From assembly GCA_963675365.2 (NCBI GenBank), contig CAXXVA010000001.1, positions 434,001 through 498,000 on the forward strand: a stretch of 64,000 bases of DNA, written 5' to 3'. Below, one piece after another: positions 1-8,019 of this stretch (its first letter is position 1; each line of letters begins with the position of its first letter). A model generated the notes under the pieces. The model worked only from the letters and a program-made list of their open reading frames with translations, searched no databases and had not been told where the DNA came from. The position numbers were made by a program, and so were the translations under genes. The DNA is from CAXXOK01 sp963675365. GTDB taxonomy: Bacteria > Bacillota > Clostridia > Christensenellales > Aristaeellaceae.

Positions 1-672
1 CATTGCAATCCCGTCCGCCGTGGCGACCACAGGGTTGGTGGTATAGCGGTAAATTTGCCCGATGCCGCCCGAGGCGACGACCACATGGCTGGTACGGTAC
101 AGATGCCAGTAATCGTCCTCCAGCACCGTTAAGCCGCATACCTGCCCGCCTTCGGTCAGCACGTCGGCAACGAAGGCGTTTTCATGCAGGCGCACGTTCT
201 GTTTTGCCTGCATGGTTTTTTCCAGCGCGCGGACCATTTCCAGTCCCGTAGCGTCGCCGCCGGCGTGCAGGATGCGGTGCATGCCGTGCCCGCCCTCCCG
301 CGTGGTCATCAGGCGGCCTTCGCCGTTGAGGTCGAATTTGGTGCCGATTTTCAGCATCGTTTCGATCTCGCTGGGCCCTTCCCGCACGATCAGGCGTACG
401 GCCTCCTCGTCGCAAAGTCCCGCGCCGGCGGTGATCGTATCCATGTAATGGTAAAGAAACTGGTCGTCCTTCTCGGTCACGGCGGCGATCCCGCCCTGCG
501 CCAGAGAGGAGGAGCTGGTTTCCGTTTTATTCTTGGTAAACAGCGCGCACTTAAGCGTATCCGGCAAATGGTACGCCGTATACATGCCCGCCAGGCCGCT
601 GCCGATGATGGCAACGTCCACTTCGTGCCGGATAAAGTCTTTCCACGGGGTATCCGTTATATAGCGGCGCAA
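1..672 (-). CDS. nadB: L-aspartate oxidase, N-terminal part (cut by window edge)
   Basis: FAD-dependent oxidation of L-aspartate to iminoaspartate, the first step of de novo NAD synthesis; the product is passed to NadA, encoded just upstream. The visible 224 residues begin MRRYITDTPW and contain the dinucleotide-binding GSGLAGMYTA motif near residue 25, then the family's S-S-SLAQGGIAAV segment and TREGGHGMHRILHAGGDATG, typical of the succinate dehydrogenase/NadB flavoprotein fold. I chose a TTG start at 672-670 because GAGG lies 8 nt upstream and this gives the usual N-terminus of Clostridia NadB; no ATG occurs in this frame nearby. It starts 10 nt after the nadA stop, so the two are one operon. 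The C-terminal part lies outside the window. Confidence 0.93.
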   Translation of the reverse strand, partial: MRRYITDTPWKDFIRHEVDVAIIGSGLAGMYTAYHLPDTLKCALFTKNKTETSSSSLAQGGIAAVTEKDDQFLYHYMDTITAGAGLCDEEAVRLIVREGPSEIETMLKIGTKFDLNGEGRLMTTREGGHGMHRILHAGGDATGLEMVRALEKTMQAKQNVRLHENAFVADVLTEGGQVCGLTVLEDDYWHLYRTSHVVVASGGIGQIYRYTTNPVVATADGIAM

Positions 673-682
673 AATATCAGCC

Positions 683-1600
683 TCATTTCGCCAGTTCCAG
701 CATACGGTCGAGGCTGCGGCGCGCCTTCAGCATCACGTCTTCATCCAGCGTGACCTGGTGCCGCATCCGCAAAAGCGCGTCCCGCACGTCCGTCAGGCGC
801 GTTTTTTTCATATTGACGCATATTAGCCTGTTGGACAGCAGATGAAAGGTTTTCTCCGGATTTTGTTTTTGCAGCTCGTGCAGTATCCCCTCTTCGGTGG
901 CAATGATGAACTCCGTTTCCTTCGCCTGCGCAGCATGTTCCAGAATCTGCGCGGTGCTGCCGATGAAATCCGCCCTGTCCAGCACCGCATCAGTGCATTC
1001 GGGGTGCGCCAGCAGCGGTGCGCCGGGGTACAGCGCGACGGCCGCGCCGGTTTCCTGCGCCGTCAGCTTGTGGTGTACGCGGCAATAGCCGGGATGGAGG
1101 ATGATTTCCTTCTCCGGCAACTTCCCGGCCACATAGCGACCCAGGTTTTGGTCGGGTACAAAAATAACCTGCGTTTCCTTGAGCGCACGCACGATCTTGA
1201 CGGCGTTTGACGAGGTAACGCATACGTCGCTGACGGCTTTCACCTCGGCGGAGGAGTTCACGTAGCAGGCGACCGCCGCACCGGGGTACTGCGCCCGGAG
1301 CTTTAAAACGTCTTCCGGGGTCACCATATCCGCCATCGGACAGCCCGCGTCCGGCGCGGGCAGGAGCACGGTTTTGGTCGGCGAGAGGATTTTGGCGGTC
1401 TCCGCCATAAACCTGACGCCGCAAAACACAATAACGTCCGCATCCGTGTTTTTGGCCAGCTTGCTTAAGCCGTAGGAATCGCCGACGTAGTCCGCGGTGT
1501 CCTGAATATCGCCCGTTTGGTAGTAGTGCGCCAGGATGACGGCGTTGCGTTCCTGTTTCAGCCGCCGGATTTCTTCTTGCAGCATGTTCGTATCGTACAT
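683..1600 (-). CDS. nadA: Quinolinate synthase
   Basis: Condenses iminoaspartate with dihydroxyacetone phosphate to quinolinate using a [4Fe-4S] cluster. The sequence has the three expected cluster cysteines in ACYVNSS, HPEC and CVNMKK contexts, plus the N-terminal NAVILAHYYQ and VGDSYGLSK motifs. About 305 residues, normal for the family. I place the start at MYDTNMLQEE (1600), which matches family N-termini; an in-frame ATG at 1642 would add 14 residues, but neither start has a good ribosome binding site. It forms an operon with nadB downstream. No niacin regulator or binding site was recognised. A terminator separates it from the BMP gene upstream. Confidence 0.93.
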   Translation of the reverse strand: MYDTNMLQEEIRRLKQERNAVILAHYYQTGDIQDTADYVGDSYGLSKLAKNTDADVIVFCGVRFMAETAKILSPTKTVLLPAPDAGCPMADMVTPEDVLKLRAQYPGAAVACYVNSSAEVKAVSDVCVTSSNAVKIVRALKETQVIFVPDQNLGRYVAGKLPEKEIILHPGYCRVHHKLTAQETGAAVALYPGAPLLAHPECTDAVLDRADFIGSTAQILEHAAQAKETEFIIATEEGILHELQKQNPEKTFHLLSNRLICVNMKKTRLTDVRDALLRMRHQVTLDEDVMLKARRSLDRMLELAK

Positions 1601-1660
1601 TTCGAAGGTCTTTTCTCGCTTTCCATTGTCAAAATGAGCCATACAGACGGTAGATGGAAC

Positions 1661-1692
1661 AAAACAGCCGCCGGACGACCAGCGGCTGTTTT
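1661..1692 (-). terminator. Intrinsic terminator of the BMP gene
   Basis: An 11-bp perfect stem (aaaacagccgc / gcggctgtttt) with a 10-nt loop lies directly after the BMP-protein stop codon. Read on the minus strand the stem is followed by a T-rich run, so it probably ends BMP transcription before nadA. Confidence 0.75.
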
Positions 1693-1703
1693 ACTCCATG
1701 AAA

Positions 1704-2696
1704 TTACCGTGTGGAATCGACGACGATTTCGCCGCTTTGAATCATCAGGGAGAGTTCATCCGCAGCGGCTTTCACACCGTCGGACACCTGCTGGGGCATT
1801 TCGTCCTCCGCGCCGTAGCCGATGGAAATGATCCCGGTGGACATGTCCGCCTCCCAGATCGTGCCGCCGGCAAACGTGCCGTCCGCAATGTAGTTGCCGA
1901 CTACCTGGTAGATGCTCTCGCCGATGTTTTTGACCATCGAGCAGATGATGTGCTCGGGGTCGATGTATTTCTGGTCGGAGTCCACGCCGATGGCGTATTT
2001 ATTCTGCTCCTTGGCGGCGTCGAACACGCCAAGTCCCGTTTTACCCGCGACGGCGAACACCACGTCCGCGCCCTTGGAGTACAGCGAGATCGCCAGTTCC
2101 TTGCCCTTGTCGGGGGACTCGTAATCGCCCGCGTACACCGGATCAAGCACCGTGCCGGCGGGATCGGCATACAGCGCGCCCTGCTTGTAGCCCACGAAGA
2201 AGTTGTTGATGGTCTCGTAATCTTCGCCGCCGACGAAGCCGACGGATTTGGTCATGGACGTCATCATGGCGATATAGCCCGCCAGGAACGAGCCTTCGTT
2301 TTCGGCGTAGGTGATGGACAACAGATTGTCGCCCAGGCCGTCCAGCCCGTTATCGACAAAGATGAACTTGGTATCGGGAAGCTGGGGCACGACCTCGGTG
2401 AGCGCGTCCCAGTACTGCCAGCCGACTGCGACAACGATATCGTTGAGTTCCGCGGCGTCGACCAGCGAGGTCAGGTATTTTCCGGCGTCCGATTTGCACT
2501 CCACGATGCTGCCTTCGACGTTATAATCTTTTTCAAGCCTTGTCAGGCCTTCGTAGGCGCTGTCGTTGAAGCCCAAATCGCCCAGCGCTTCGGCAAAACA
2601 AACGGCAACTTTCAGCGGCGTTTCCTCCGCCGCGGCAAACGATACGGCCGATAAAACCAGTACGGCACACAGAAAAACGGATACGAGTTTTTTCAC
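1704..2696 (-). CDS. BMP-family substrate-binding protein (BmpA/Med type)
   Basis: Extracytoplasmic binding protein of the basic membrane protein family, whose studied members bind nucleosides or related ligands for ABC import. An N-terminal signal peptide (MKKLVSVFLCAVLVLSAVSFAAA) is followed by the fold's typical KVAVCFAEALGDLGFNDSAYEG start; later KFIFVDNG, AENEGSFLAGYIA and GFVGGEDYETINNF match the family. There is no lipobox cysteine after the signal peptide, unlike most BMP lipoproteins, so it may be released or otherwise held. 330 residues, GTG start. No ATPase or permease gene is adjacent, so it either uses components encoded elsewhere or acts as a sensor. The ligand cannot be told from sequence. 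Confidence 0.85.
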   Translation of the reverse strand: MKKLVSVFLCAVLVLSAVSFAAAEETPLKVAVCFAEALGDLGFNDSAYEGLTRLEKDYNVEGSIVECKSDAGKYLTSLVDAAELNDIVVAVGWQYWDALTEVVPQLPDTKFIFVDNGLDGLGDNLLSITYAENEGSFLAGYIAMMTSMTKSVGFVGGEDYETINNFFVGYKQGALYADPAGTVLDPVYAGDYESPDKGKELAISLYSKGADVVFAVAGKTGLGVFDAAKEQNKYAIGVDSDQKYIDPEHIICSMVKNIGESIYQVVGNYIADGTFAGGTIWEADMSTGIISIGYGAEDEMPQQVSDGVKAAADELSLMIQSGEIVVDSTR

Positions 2697-2758
2697 GGAT
2701 ATTTCATCCCTTTCAAGTCATGACAATTCGTTCGTTCGGTTGTATTTTAACAGCCCTC

Positions 2759-2787
2759 ATTATACATGACGAACAAGGCGAATGCAA
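2759..2787 (-). promoter_or_regulatory. Sigma-A promoter of the BMP gene
   Basis: On the minus strand TTGCAT and TATAAT are separated by 17 nt, about 60 nt before the BMP start. It is divergent from the corA promoter. Confidence 0.7.
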
Positions 2788-2812
2788 CGGAGCATTCGGC
2801 AGCTTTTTCGCC

Positions 2813-2841
2813 TTGACTTTCCGCAATGCAGGGGCTATGAT
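2813..2841 (+). promoter_or_regulatory. Sigma-A promoter of the corA leader
   Basis: TTGACT, a 17-nt spacer and TATGAT. Transcription should start near 2848, giving a leader of about 230 nt before corA. Confidence 0.75.
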
Positions 2842-2847
2842 AGGCGT

Positions 2848-3075
2848 AGGGAAGGGAAATCCCTTTTCTATTCTGCACAAAAAGGAGGAGCGCTCGTGGA
2901 CGCGGACCCATACAGTAGGCACTTAACCAACCGCTACCGCAACAAATTGAATACTACGCTCCGAGAGGCTGTGCAGAGGGCTGCGGCACGGTAGACCGCC
3001 TGCGCTGATGACGCTCAGACCTGCTCGGAAGCGCCGCCGACACCCCGGCGGCGTACGGAAAGGCAGGTTTTTTGT
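2848..3075 (+). promoter_or_regulatory. Structured corA leader with attenuator-like stem
   Basis: The leader carries a small ORF (2896-2994), then a long stem: ACCTGC at 3019-3024 pairs with GCAGGT at 3063-3068, enclosing a second GC-rich hairpin (3032-3038 with 3047-3053), and the outer arm runs straight into six T (3068-3073). The same arm contains the AGGCAGG that would be the corA ribosome binding site. The stem could therefore act by terminating transcription or by hiding the start site. The location before a magnesium transporter suggests Mg2+-responsive control. I could not match the conserved core of the M-box riboswitch convincingly. Confidence 0.55.
2896..2994 (+). CDS. Candidate leader peptide upstream of corA (32 aa)
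   Basis: A GTG-initiated ORF of 32 codons with an ideal AAAGGAGG sequence exactly 7 nt upstream, lying between the corA promoter and the corA attenuator-like stem. The peptide begins with Asp-Ala-Asp-Pro and is rich in Arg (DPYSRHLTNRYRNKL...). I recognise no family. Acidic residues plus proline right after the start resemble the Asp-Pro-Glu-Pro start of the enterobacterial MgtL leader peptide, which destabilises ribosomes at low Mg2+ and so controls a Mg2+ transporter; this similarity is only suggestive. It may be a translated regulatory uORF. Confidence 0.5.
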   Translation: MDADPYSRHLTNRYRNKLNTTLREAVQRAAAR

Positions 3076-4008
3076 ATGAAAAGGGTATTTCTGACGGTCG
3101 ATGATCATCTTTCCGAGATCACGACCTTTGAAAAGGGCTGCTGGATTCACCTCCAGGCGCCCACCAAAGAGGAGATCCAGGGCCTCAACGCCCGCTTTGC
3201 GCTGGACCCCACGTATCTGCAGTCGGCGCTGGATGAAGAAGAGAGCGCGCGTATCGAGCGCGACGGCGACCAGACGCTGATCATTGTCGACGTTCCCTAC
3301 GTGGAAACCGAGGAAAAGGGCTACAGCTACTCCACCATCCCCATGGGCATCATCATGGTGGACGACGTGATTATCACCGTCACTTCGCGCGAATCCACCA
3401 TTATCAACGACTTCGCCGAGGAACGCGTCCGCGGGTTTTGGACCTACAAGCGCACCCGCTTCCTTTTACAGCTCCTAAACCGCAACGCCAGCCGCTACCT
3501 GGCCTATTTGAAGCAGATCGACAAGGCCTCCACCTTCGTGCAGAAGCGCCTGCAGGAAAGCCTGCGTAACCAGGAGCTTTTGCAGATGATGCAGCTGGAA
3601 AAATCGCTGGTTTACTTTTCCACCTCGCTCAAGGGCAACGAGATCGTATTGGAAAAGATGATGCGTCTGGATATGCTGCGCAAGTATCCCGAGGACGCTG
3701 ATCTTCTGGAAGACGTTATCATCGAAAACAAGCAGGCCATTGAAATGTGTAACATTTACCGCGACATTATGTCCGGTACGATGGACGCTTATGCTTCGAT
3801 TATTTCCAACAACCTGAACATCGTCATGAAGGTGCTCACCAGCCTGACGGTGATGCTCGCCATCCCGACGCTGTTCGCGTCGCTTTGGGGCATGAACACC
3901 GGCGTGCCGTTCCAGGGCACCATCATGGGATTTTGGATCGTATTCGGCGCGAGCGCGCTGGTGACGATCATCGCGTTTTTCGTGTTAAAGTGGCGAAAGA
4001 TGTTTTAA
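3076..4008 (+). CDS. corA: CorA-family magnesium/divalent cation channel
   Basis: Pentameric inner-membrane channel for Mg2+ (and Co2+/Ni2+). The 310-residue protein has a long cytoplasmic, helix-rich N-terminal part, the signature GMN motif at residues 272-274 (SLWGMNTGVPF), and two C-terminal membrane helices with a basic tail (KWRKMF). The GMN is preceded by Trp where Tyr is most common. It is preceded by an unusually elaborate leader encoding a small peptide and a terminator-like stem, so expression is probably attenuated. The next gene is convergent, so corA is monocistronic. Confidence 0.93.
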   Translation: MKRVFLTVDDHLSEITTFEKGCWIHLQAPTKEEIQGLNARFALDPTYLQSALDEEESARIERDGDQTLIIVDVPYVETEEKGYSYSTIPMGIIMVDDVIITVTSRESTIINDFAEERVRGFWTYKRTRFLLQLLNRNASRYLAYLKQIDKASTFVQKRLQESLRNQELLQMMQLEKSLVYFSTSLKGNEIVLEKMMRLDMLRKYPEDADLLEDVIIENKQAIEMCNIYRDIMSGTMDAYASIISNNLNIVMKVLTSLTVMLAIPTLFASLWGMNTGVPFQGTIMGFWIVFGASALVTIIAFFVLKWRKMF

Positions 4009-4013
4009 ACTGA

Positions 4014-4526
4014 TTACGCTTTGTGCAGCGGGTCGTAGCCTCCGGGATAATGTTTTACTTGCCCTTCGGCTCCGTCCTGTGAGGGATGCATGGGCCGCGC
4101 GTGCGGCTGAGGCCCGCCGGAACGAGACGCCGCGCCCGCGCGAAGCAGCCGGTTGGTCTCCTTGATTCCATCCAGCACGGAGAATAAGGCCATAATCAGC
4201 TCGTAGGCGACACGGACGGCGATAGGGCCCAGTACGATCATCAGGATGCCGGTCACGATGCTGCCGGACGCAAGCGTTACGATACCCGAAAAGATGGCAT
4301 ACAGCGCGCTTGCCACATAGGCGAATTTCAGCAGCTCTGGGAAGATCATGCGCTCGAAATTAACGTGCGCGCCGAGTTTCTGCATCAGCCCCGTATAGCG
4401 CGTTCTGCCCGACGGACGCAGGAAGTACACCCCGGCCGCCACCGCGCCCAGCAGCGCCAGCCCGGCTGAGATCAGGTACCAGATGCTAAGCCCCGCGGAG
4501 TAATATAAGGTATCAAACCCTGGCAT
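4014..4526 (-). CDS. DUF4282-like membrane protein
   Basis: 170-residue protein with one N-terminal membrane helix (about residues 12-35) and a second hydrophobic region with two helices (about 62-115). The order FERMIFPELLKFAYV, ILMIVLGPIAVRVAYELIMALF and a terminal ETNRLL resembles the DUF4282 family, which has no known function. The C-terminal 40 residues are polar and probably cytoplasmic. A strong GAGGAGG site precedes the ATG. It lies tail-to-tail with corA (5-nt gap) and head-to-head with uvrC. No function can be assigned. Confidence 0.6.
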   Translation of the reverse strand: MPGFDTLYYSAGLSIWYLISAGLALLGAVAAGVYFLRPSGRTRYTGLMQKLGAHVNFERMIFPELLKFAYVASALYAIFSGIVTLASGSIVTGILMIVLGPIAVRVAYELIMALFSVLDGIKETNRLLRAGAASRSGGPQPHARPMHPSQDGAEGQVKHYPGGYDPLHKA

Positions 4527-4660
4527 ATCGTCTCCTCCTCGTTTCTATTCGATTGTCGATTGTGATTGTCGATCGGATGCTGTACAGTGTCGGTAATTTC
4601 ATTATAATTAGCGCCATTCCATCCGTCAAGACCGCATATACCAAAGGAAGGAAGCCCCCT

Positions 4661-6532
4661 ATGTCCGGCGAACTTGCCCATAAAATTGCCATGCTCCCCG
4701 ACAGCCCCGGCTGCTATCTGATGAAAAGTCACGGGGAGATTTTGTATATCGGCAAGGCGAAGAATTTAAAAAACCGCGTGCGCCAGTACTTCCATTCCCC
4801 GGAAGGGCACACGGCGAAGGTGCGCGCAATGGTCGAGCGCATCGACGATTTTGATATCCTTTTATGCCGCACCGATTTTGAAGCGCTGACGCTGGAAAGC
4901 AATCTGATCAAAAAGCACAGGCCGTTTTACAACATCCTTTTAAAGGACGACAAGCACTATCCTTATCTGTGCTACGATCCCGCCGAGATGTTTCCAAAGC
5001 TCACCGTCTCGCGCATTTACGATCCCAAGGACGGCAAAAAGTATTTCGGCCCCTACATCGGCGCGACCGCCGTACGGCAGGTGCTGGACGAACTCGGCCG
5101 CTATTTTCCGCTGCGCCGCTGCAGCCTTAAATTTCCGCTGAAAAGCCCGCACCGCCCCTGCGTGTATTACGATACCGGCAAGTGCTACGCGCCGTGCGCG
5201 GGCTTCATTTCCCAGGAAGCCTACGATGATATTTTAAAGCAGTCCGTCGCGTTTCTAAACGGCGATATCCAGCCCGTGCTCAAAGAGCTGCGCCGGAAGA
5301 TGGACGAGACCGCCACCAGCATGCAATACGAGCAGGCCGCCCTGTACCGGGATATGATCGCCGACGTGCAGGCCGTCTCGGCGCATCAGCTCGCCATCCA
5401 GACCCGCTCCGTGGAGCAGGACATCATCGCCGTCGCCTCCGACAAGATCGACGCGGTGGTTCAGCTTGTACACATCCACCAGGGGCGCATGGAGGACGGG
5501 CAGCATTACATGCTCGAAGGCCAGGGCGGCGATACGGCCGCCGACGTGCTGACGGCGTTTATTCCGCAGTATTACGGAGAAGAGCGCATGATCCCGCGCG
5601 AGGTGCTGTTGCAGGACGAGATCGAGGACATGGACGAAATGGAACAGCTCCTGCGTGAGCGGCGCGGCTCGGCGGTCACCCTGCACAGCCCGCAGCGCGG
5701 CGAAAAGCGCAGGCTGGTGGAAATCGCCGTGAAAAACGCACAGGACGTGCTGCTCAAACATCAGCAGTCAAAGCAGATCAAGTTCCGGCGCACCACCATG
5801 GCCATGCAGGAACTAAAGGACGCGCTTTCCCTGCCGGCTCTGCCGCGCCGTATCGAAGGCTACGATATTTCCAATACCCAGGGCAACCTGTCCGTCGGCT
5901 CCATGGTCGTGTTCGAGCAGGGCATGCCCGCCAAAAAGCAATACCGCCATTTCCGCATCAAGACCGTAGAGGGCGCCAACGACTTCGCTTCGATGGAAGA
6001 GGTTCTCCGCCGCCGCTTCACCCACGGGCTGGAGGAGCGCAAGGAACGTCAGGAGAAGGGTCAGCCGGTTGACGAAGGCCGCTTTTCCCGCTTCCCCGAT
6101 ATGATTTTGATCGACGGCGGACCGCAGCAGCTGCTGTTTGCCAGGCAGGCAATGCTTTCCTGCGGGGTAAACCTGCCGATGTTCGGGCTTGCCAAGCGCA
6201 ACGAGGAATTATTCCTGCCCGACCAGGAAGACCCGGTTGTGCTTGACAAACGCAGCCACGGCCTGCACCTTTTGCAGCGCGTGCGCGACGAGGCGCACCG
6301 TTTCGGCATCACACACCACCGCGCGCTGCGCGGCAAGGCGGGGCTGAAAAGCGAGCTTACGTCCATTGCGGGCATCGGCGAAAAGCGCAAGGTCGCGCTG
6401 CTTCGGGCCTTTAAAAGCGTGCCGGCAATCTTCGACGCCGATAAAGACGCGCTCATGGCCGTAGAGGGCATGACCAACGCCGCCGCGCAGGCGATTGTAG
6501 ACTATAGTCATAAAAGAAAAAAAGAAGGATAA
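4661..6532 (+). CDS. uvrC: Excinuclease ABC subunit C
   Basis: Makes both incisions flanking a DNA lesion in nucleotide excision repair, together with UvrA and UvrB (not in this window). The 623-residue protein shows the N-terminal GIY-YIG nuclease domain (GCYLMKS...LYIGKAKNLKNRVRQYF), a UVR domain for UvrB contact (MQYEQAALYRDMI), the RNase H-like 3-prime endonuclease domain (EGYDISNTQGNLSVGSMVVF, ILIDGGPQQL), and a C-terminal helix-hairpin-helix pair (SIAGIGEKRKVALLRAF). The start is the ATG with AAAGGAAGG upstream; an upstream in-frame ATG at 4553 has no such site. Confidence 0.96.
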   Translation: MSGELAHKIAMLPDSPGCYLMKSHGEILYIGKAKNLKNRVRQYFHSPEGHTAKVRAMVERIDDFDILLCRTDFEALTLESNLIKKHRPFYNILLKDDKHYPYLCYDPAEMFPKLTVSRIYDPKDGKKYFGPYIGATAVRQVLDELGRYFPLRRCSLKFPLKSPHRPCVYYDTGKCYAPCAGFISQEAYDDILKQSVAFLNGDIQPVLKELRRKMDETATSMQYEQAALYRDMIADVQAVSAHQLAIQTRSVEQDIIAVASDKIDAVVQLVHIHQGRMEDGQHYMLEGQGGDTAADVLTAFIPQYYGEERMIPREVLLQDEIEDMDEMEQLLRERRGSAVTLHSPQRGEKRRLVEIAVKNAQDVLLKHQQSKQIKFRRTTMAMQELKDALSLPALPRRIEGYDISNTQGNLSVGSMVVFEQGMPAKKQYRHFRIKTVEGANDFASMEEVLRRRFTHGLEERKERQEKGQPVDEGRFSRFPDMILIDGGPQQLLFARQAMLSCGVNLPMFGLAKRNEELFLPDQEDPVVLDKRSHGLHLLQRVRDEAHRFGITHHRALRGKAGLKSELTSIAGIGEKRKVALLRAFKSVPAIFDADKDALMAVEGMTNAAAQAIVDYSHKRKKEG

Positions 6533-6623
6533 GCGCCATGTTTCCGCAAAAAACATGCTATACTGTCATAGTAGCATTATGAGCGTGAAACCCATGCGGA
6601 AAGGTTGACGATAAAGTGGAACT

Positions 6624-7997
6624 TTGCCGAAGGATAAAAGCATATTCGTCTGTGCCGCCTGCGGGTATCAGGCGCCGCGCTGGCTTGGTCAGTGCCCCGA
6701 TTGCAGCGCCTGGAACACCTTTGAGGAGCAGACGTCCTTTGCCGCGCCGGCCGCTGGCAAGGCCGCCGAAAAGGCGGCCCGTTACCGTATGCCGACGTCG
6801 AACGCGGTGCTTTTGCACACGATCGACGACGCCCGGGAAACCCGCGTATTGACCGGAAACGAGGAACTGGACCGGGTGCTGGGCGGCGGGCTGACCGAGG
6901 GCAGCGTCACGCTGCTTGGCGGCGATCCGGGTATCGGCAAATCTACGCTTCTATTGCAGGTCGCGGCGGAACTGAGCCAGACAAAGCAGGTGCTCTACGT
7001 CAGCGGTGAAGAAAGCGTCCGCCAGATCAAGATGCGCGCAAGGCGCCTGCAGGTCAAGCAGGATCAGCTCTACGTGCTGGCGGAAAACGGAGTGGAAAGC
7101 ATTTTGGAAAAGTGCGAAACGCTCACCCCCGACGTGCTGGTGATCGACTCGATCCAGACCATGGTCTCGTCGGACAGTTCTTCGGCGCCCGGCAGCGTAT
7201 CGCAGGTGCGGCAGAGCGCTTCGGCCATCATCCGCCACGCGAAAACAACAGGGCTTTCGGTGTTTCTGGTCGGGCACGTCACCAAGGACGGCACTCTGGC
7301 AGGCCCCCGGGTGCTTGAACATATGGTGGATACGGTGCTCTCGTTCGAGGGCGACCGCCAGCACGAGTACCGGCTCCTGCGCGCGACCAAGAACCGCTTT
7401 GGCAGCGTGAACGAACTGGGCGTTTTCGAAATGCGGCAAACGGGTATGTTCCCCGTGGCCAACCCCAGCGAGACGCTGCTTTCACAGCGCGCGCGGGGCG
7501 CAAGCGGCAGCGTGGTGTTCTGCACCATGCGCGGCAGCCGCCCCATCCTGTGCGATTTGCAGGCGCTGGCGGCGCACAGCTTTTACTCCATGCCCAAGCG
7601 CACCGTGGGCGGCTTGGATTCCGGCCGCATCGCGCTGCTGCTGGCGGTGATGGAAAAGCGCGCGGGCAAGAAGCTTTATGATCAGGACGTGTATGTCAGC
7701 GTCGCGGGCGGCTTGGAACTGGACGATCCCGCGGCCGACCTTGCGGTATGCCTGGCGGTGGCGTCGAGCCTAGAAGGCTTTTCGCTGTCGCAGAAGCTCT
7801 GCGTCATGGGCGAGGTCGGGCTTTGCGGCGAGGTACGGCCCATCGCCAACGCCGAACGCCGCGTGGCCGAGTGCATGCGGCTGGGCTTTACGGAAATCAT
7901 CCTGCCCAAGCAGAACCTGAAAAACCTCCCGCCCGTGAAAAACGCGTCCGTCACCGGCGTCGATACGCTGATGCAGGCGCTGGCGATCGTTCACTAA
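6624..7997 (+). CDS. radA: DNA repair protein RadA (Sms)
   Basis: RecA-like ATPase that promotes branch migration and D-loop extension in homologous recombination. Features in order are an N-terminal C4 zinc finger (CAACGYQAPRWLGQCPDC), the Walker A motif GGDPGIGKST near residue 100, the RadA-specific KNRFG motif (RATKNRFGSVNEL), and a C-terminal Lon-like domain (PAADLAVCLAVASS). 457 residues, typical. The start appears to be TTG at 6624 because the zinc finger begins only ten residues later; its ribosome binding site is weak. An extended -10 (TGCTATACT near 6557) may be its promoter. The order radA then yacL-like gene is a common Bacillota arrangement. Confidence 0.95.
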   Translation: MPKDKSIFVCAACGYQAPRWLGQCPDCSAWNTFEEQTSFAAPAAGKAAEKAARYRMPTSNAVLLHTIDDARETRVLTGNEELDRVLGGGLTEGSVTLLGGDPGIGKSTLLLQVAAELSQTKQVLYVSGEESVRQIKMRARRLQVKQDQLYVLAENGVESILEKCETLTPDVLVIDSIQTMVSSDSSSAPGSVSQVRQSASAIIRHAKTTGLSVFLVGHVTKDGTLAGPRVLEHMVDTVLSFEGDRQHEYRLLRATKNRFGSVNELGVFEMRQTGMFPVANPSETLLSQRARGASGSVVFCTMRGSRPILCDLQALAAHSFYSMPKRTVGGLDSGRIALLLAVMEKRAGKKLYDQDVYVSVAGGLELDDPAADLAVCLAVASSLEGFSLSQKLCVMGEVGLCGEVRPIANAERRVAECMRLGFTEIILPKQNLKNLPPVKNASVTGVDTLMQALAIVH

Positions 7998-8019
7998 ATC
8001 CAGAAAGGAAGGGAAGCGA

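Noticed and set aside
2896..3018. M-box magnesium riboswitch
   Set aside because: The position before corA is right, and GAGAGGCTG...GGCTGCGGC loosely recalls the M-box core, but the conserved segments could not be aligned with confidence, and the region is occupied by a well-placed small ORF. A covariance-model search would settle it.
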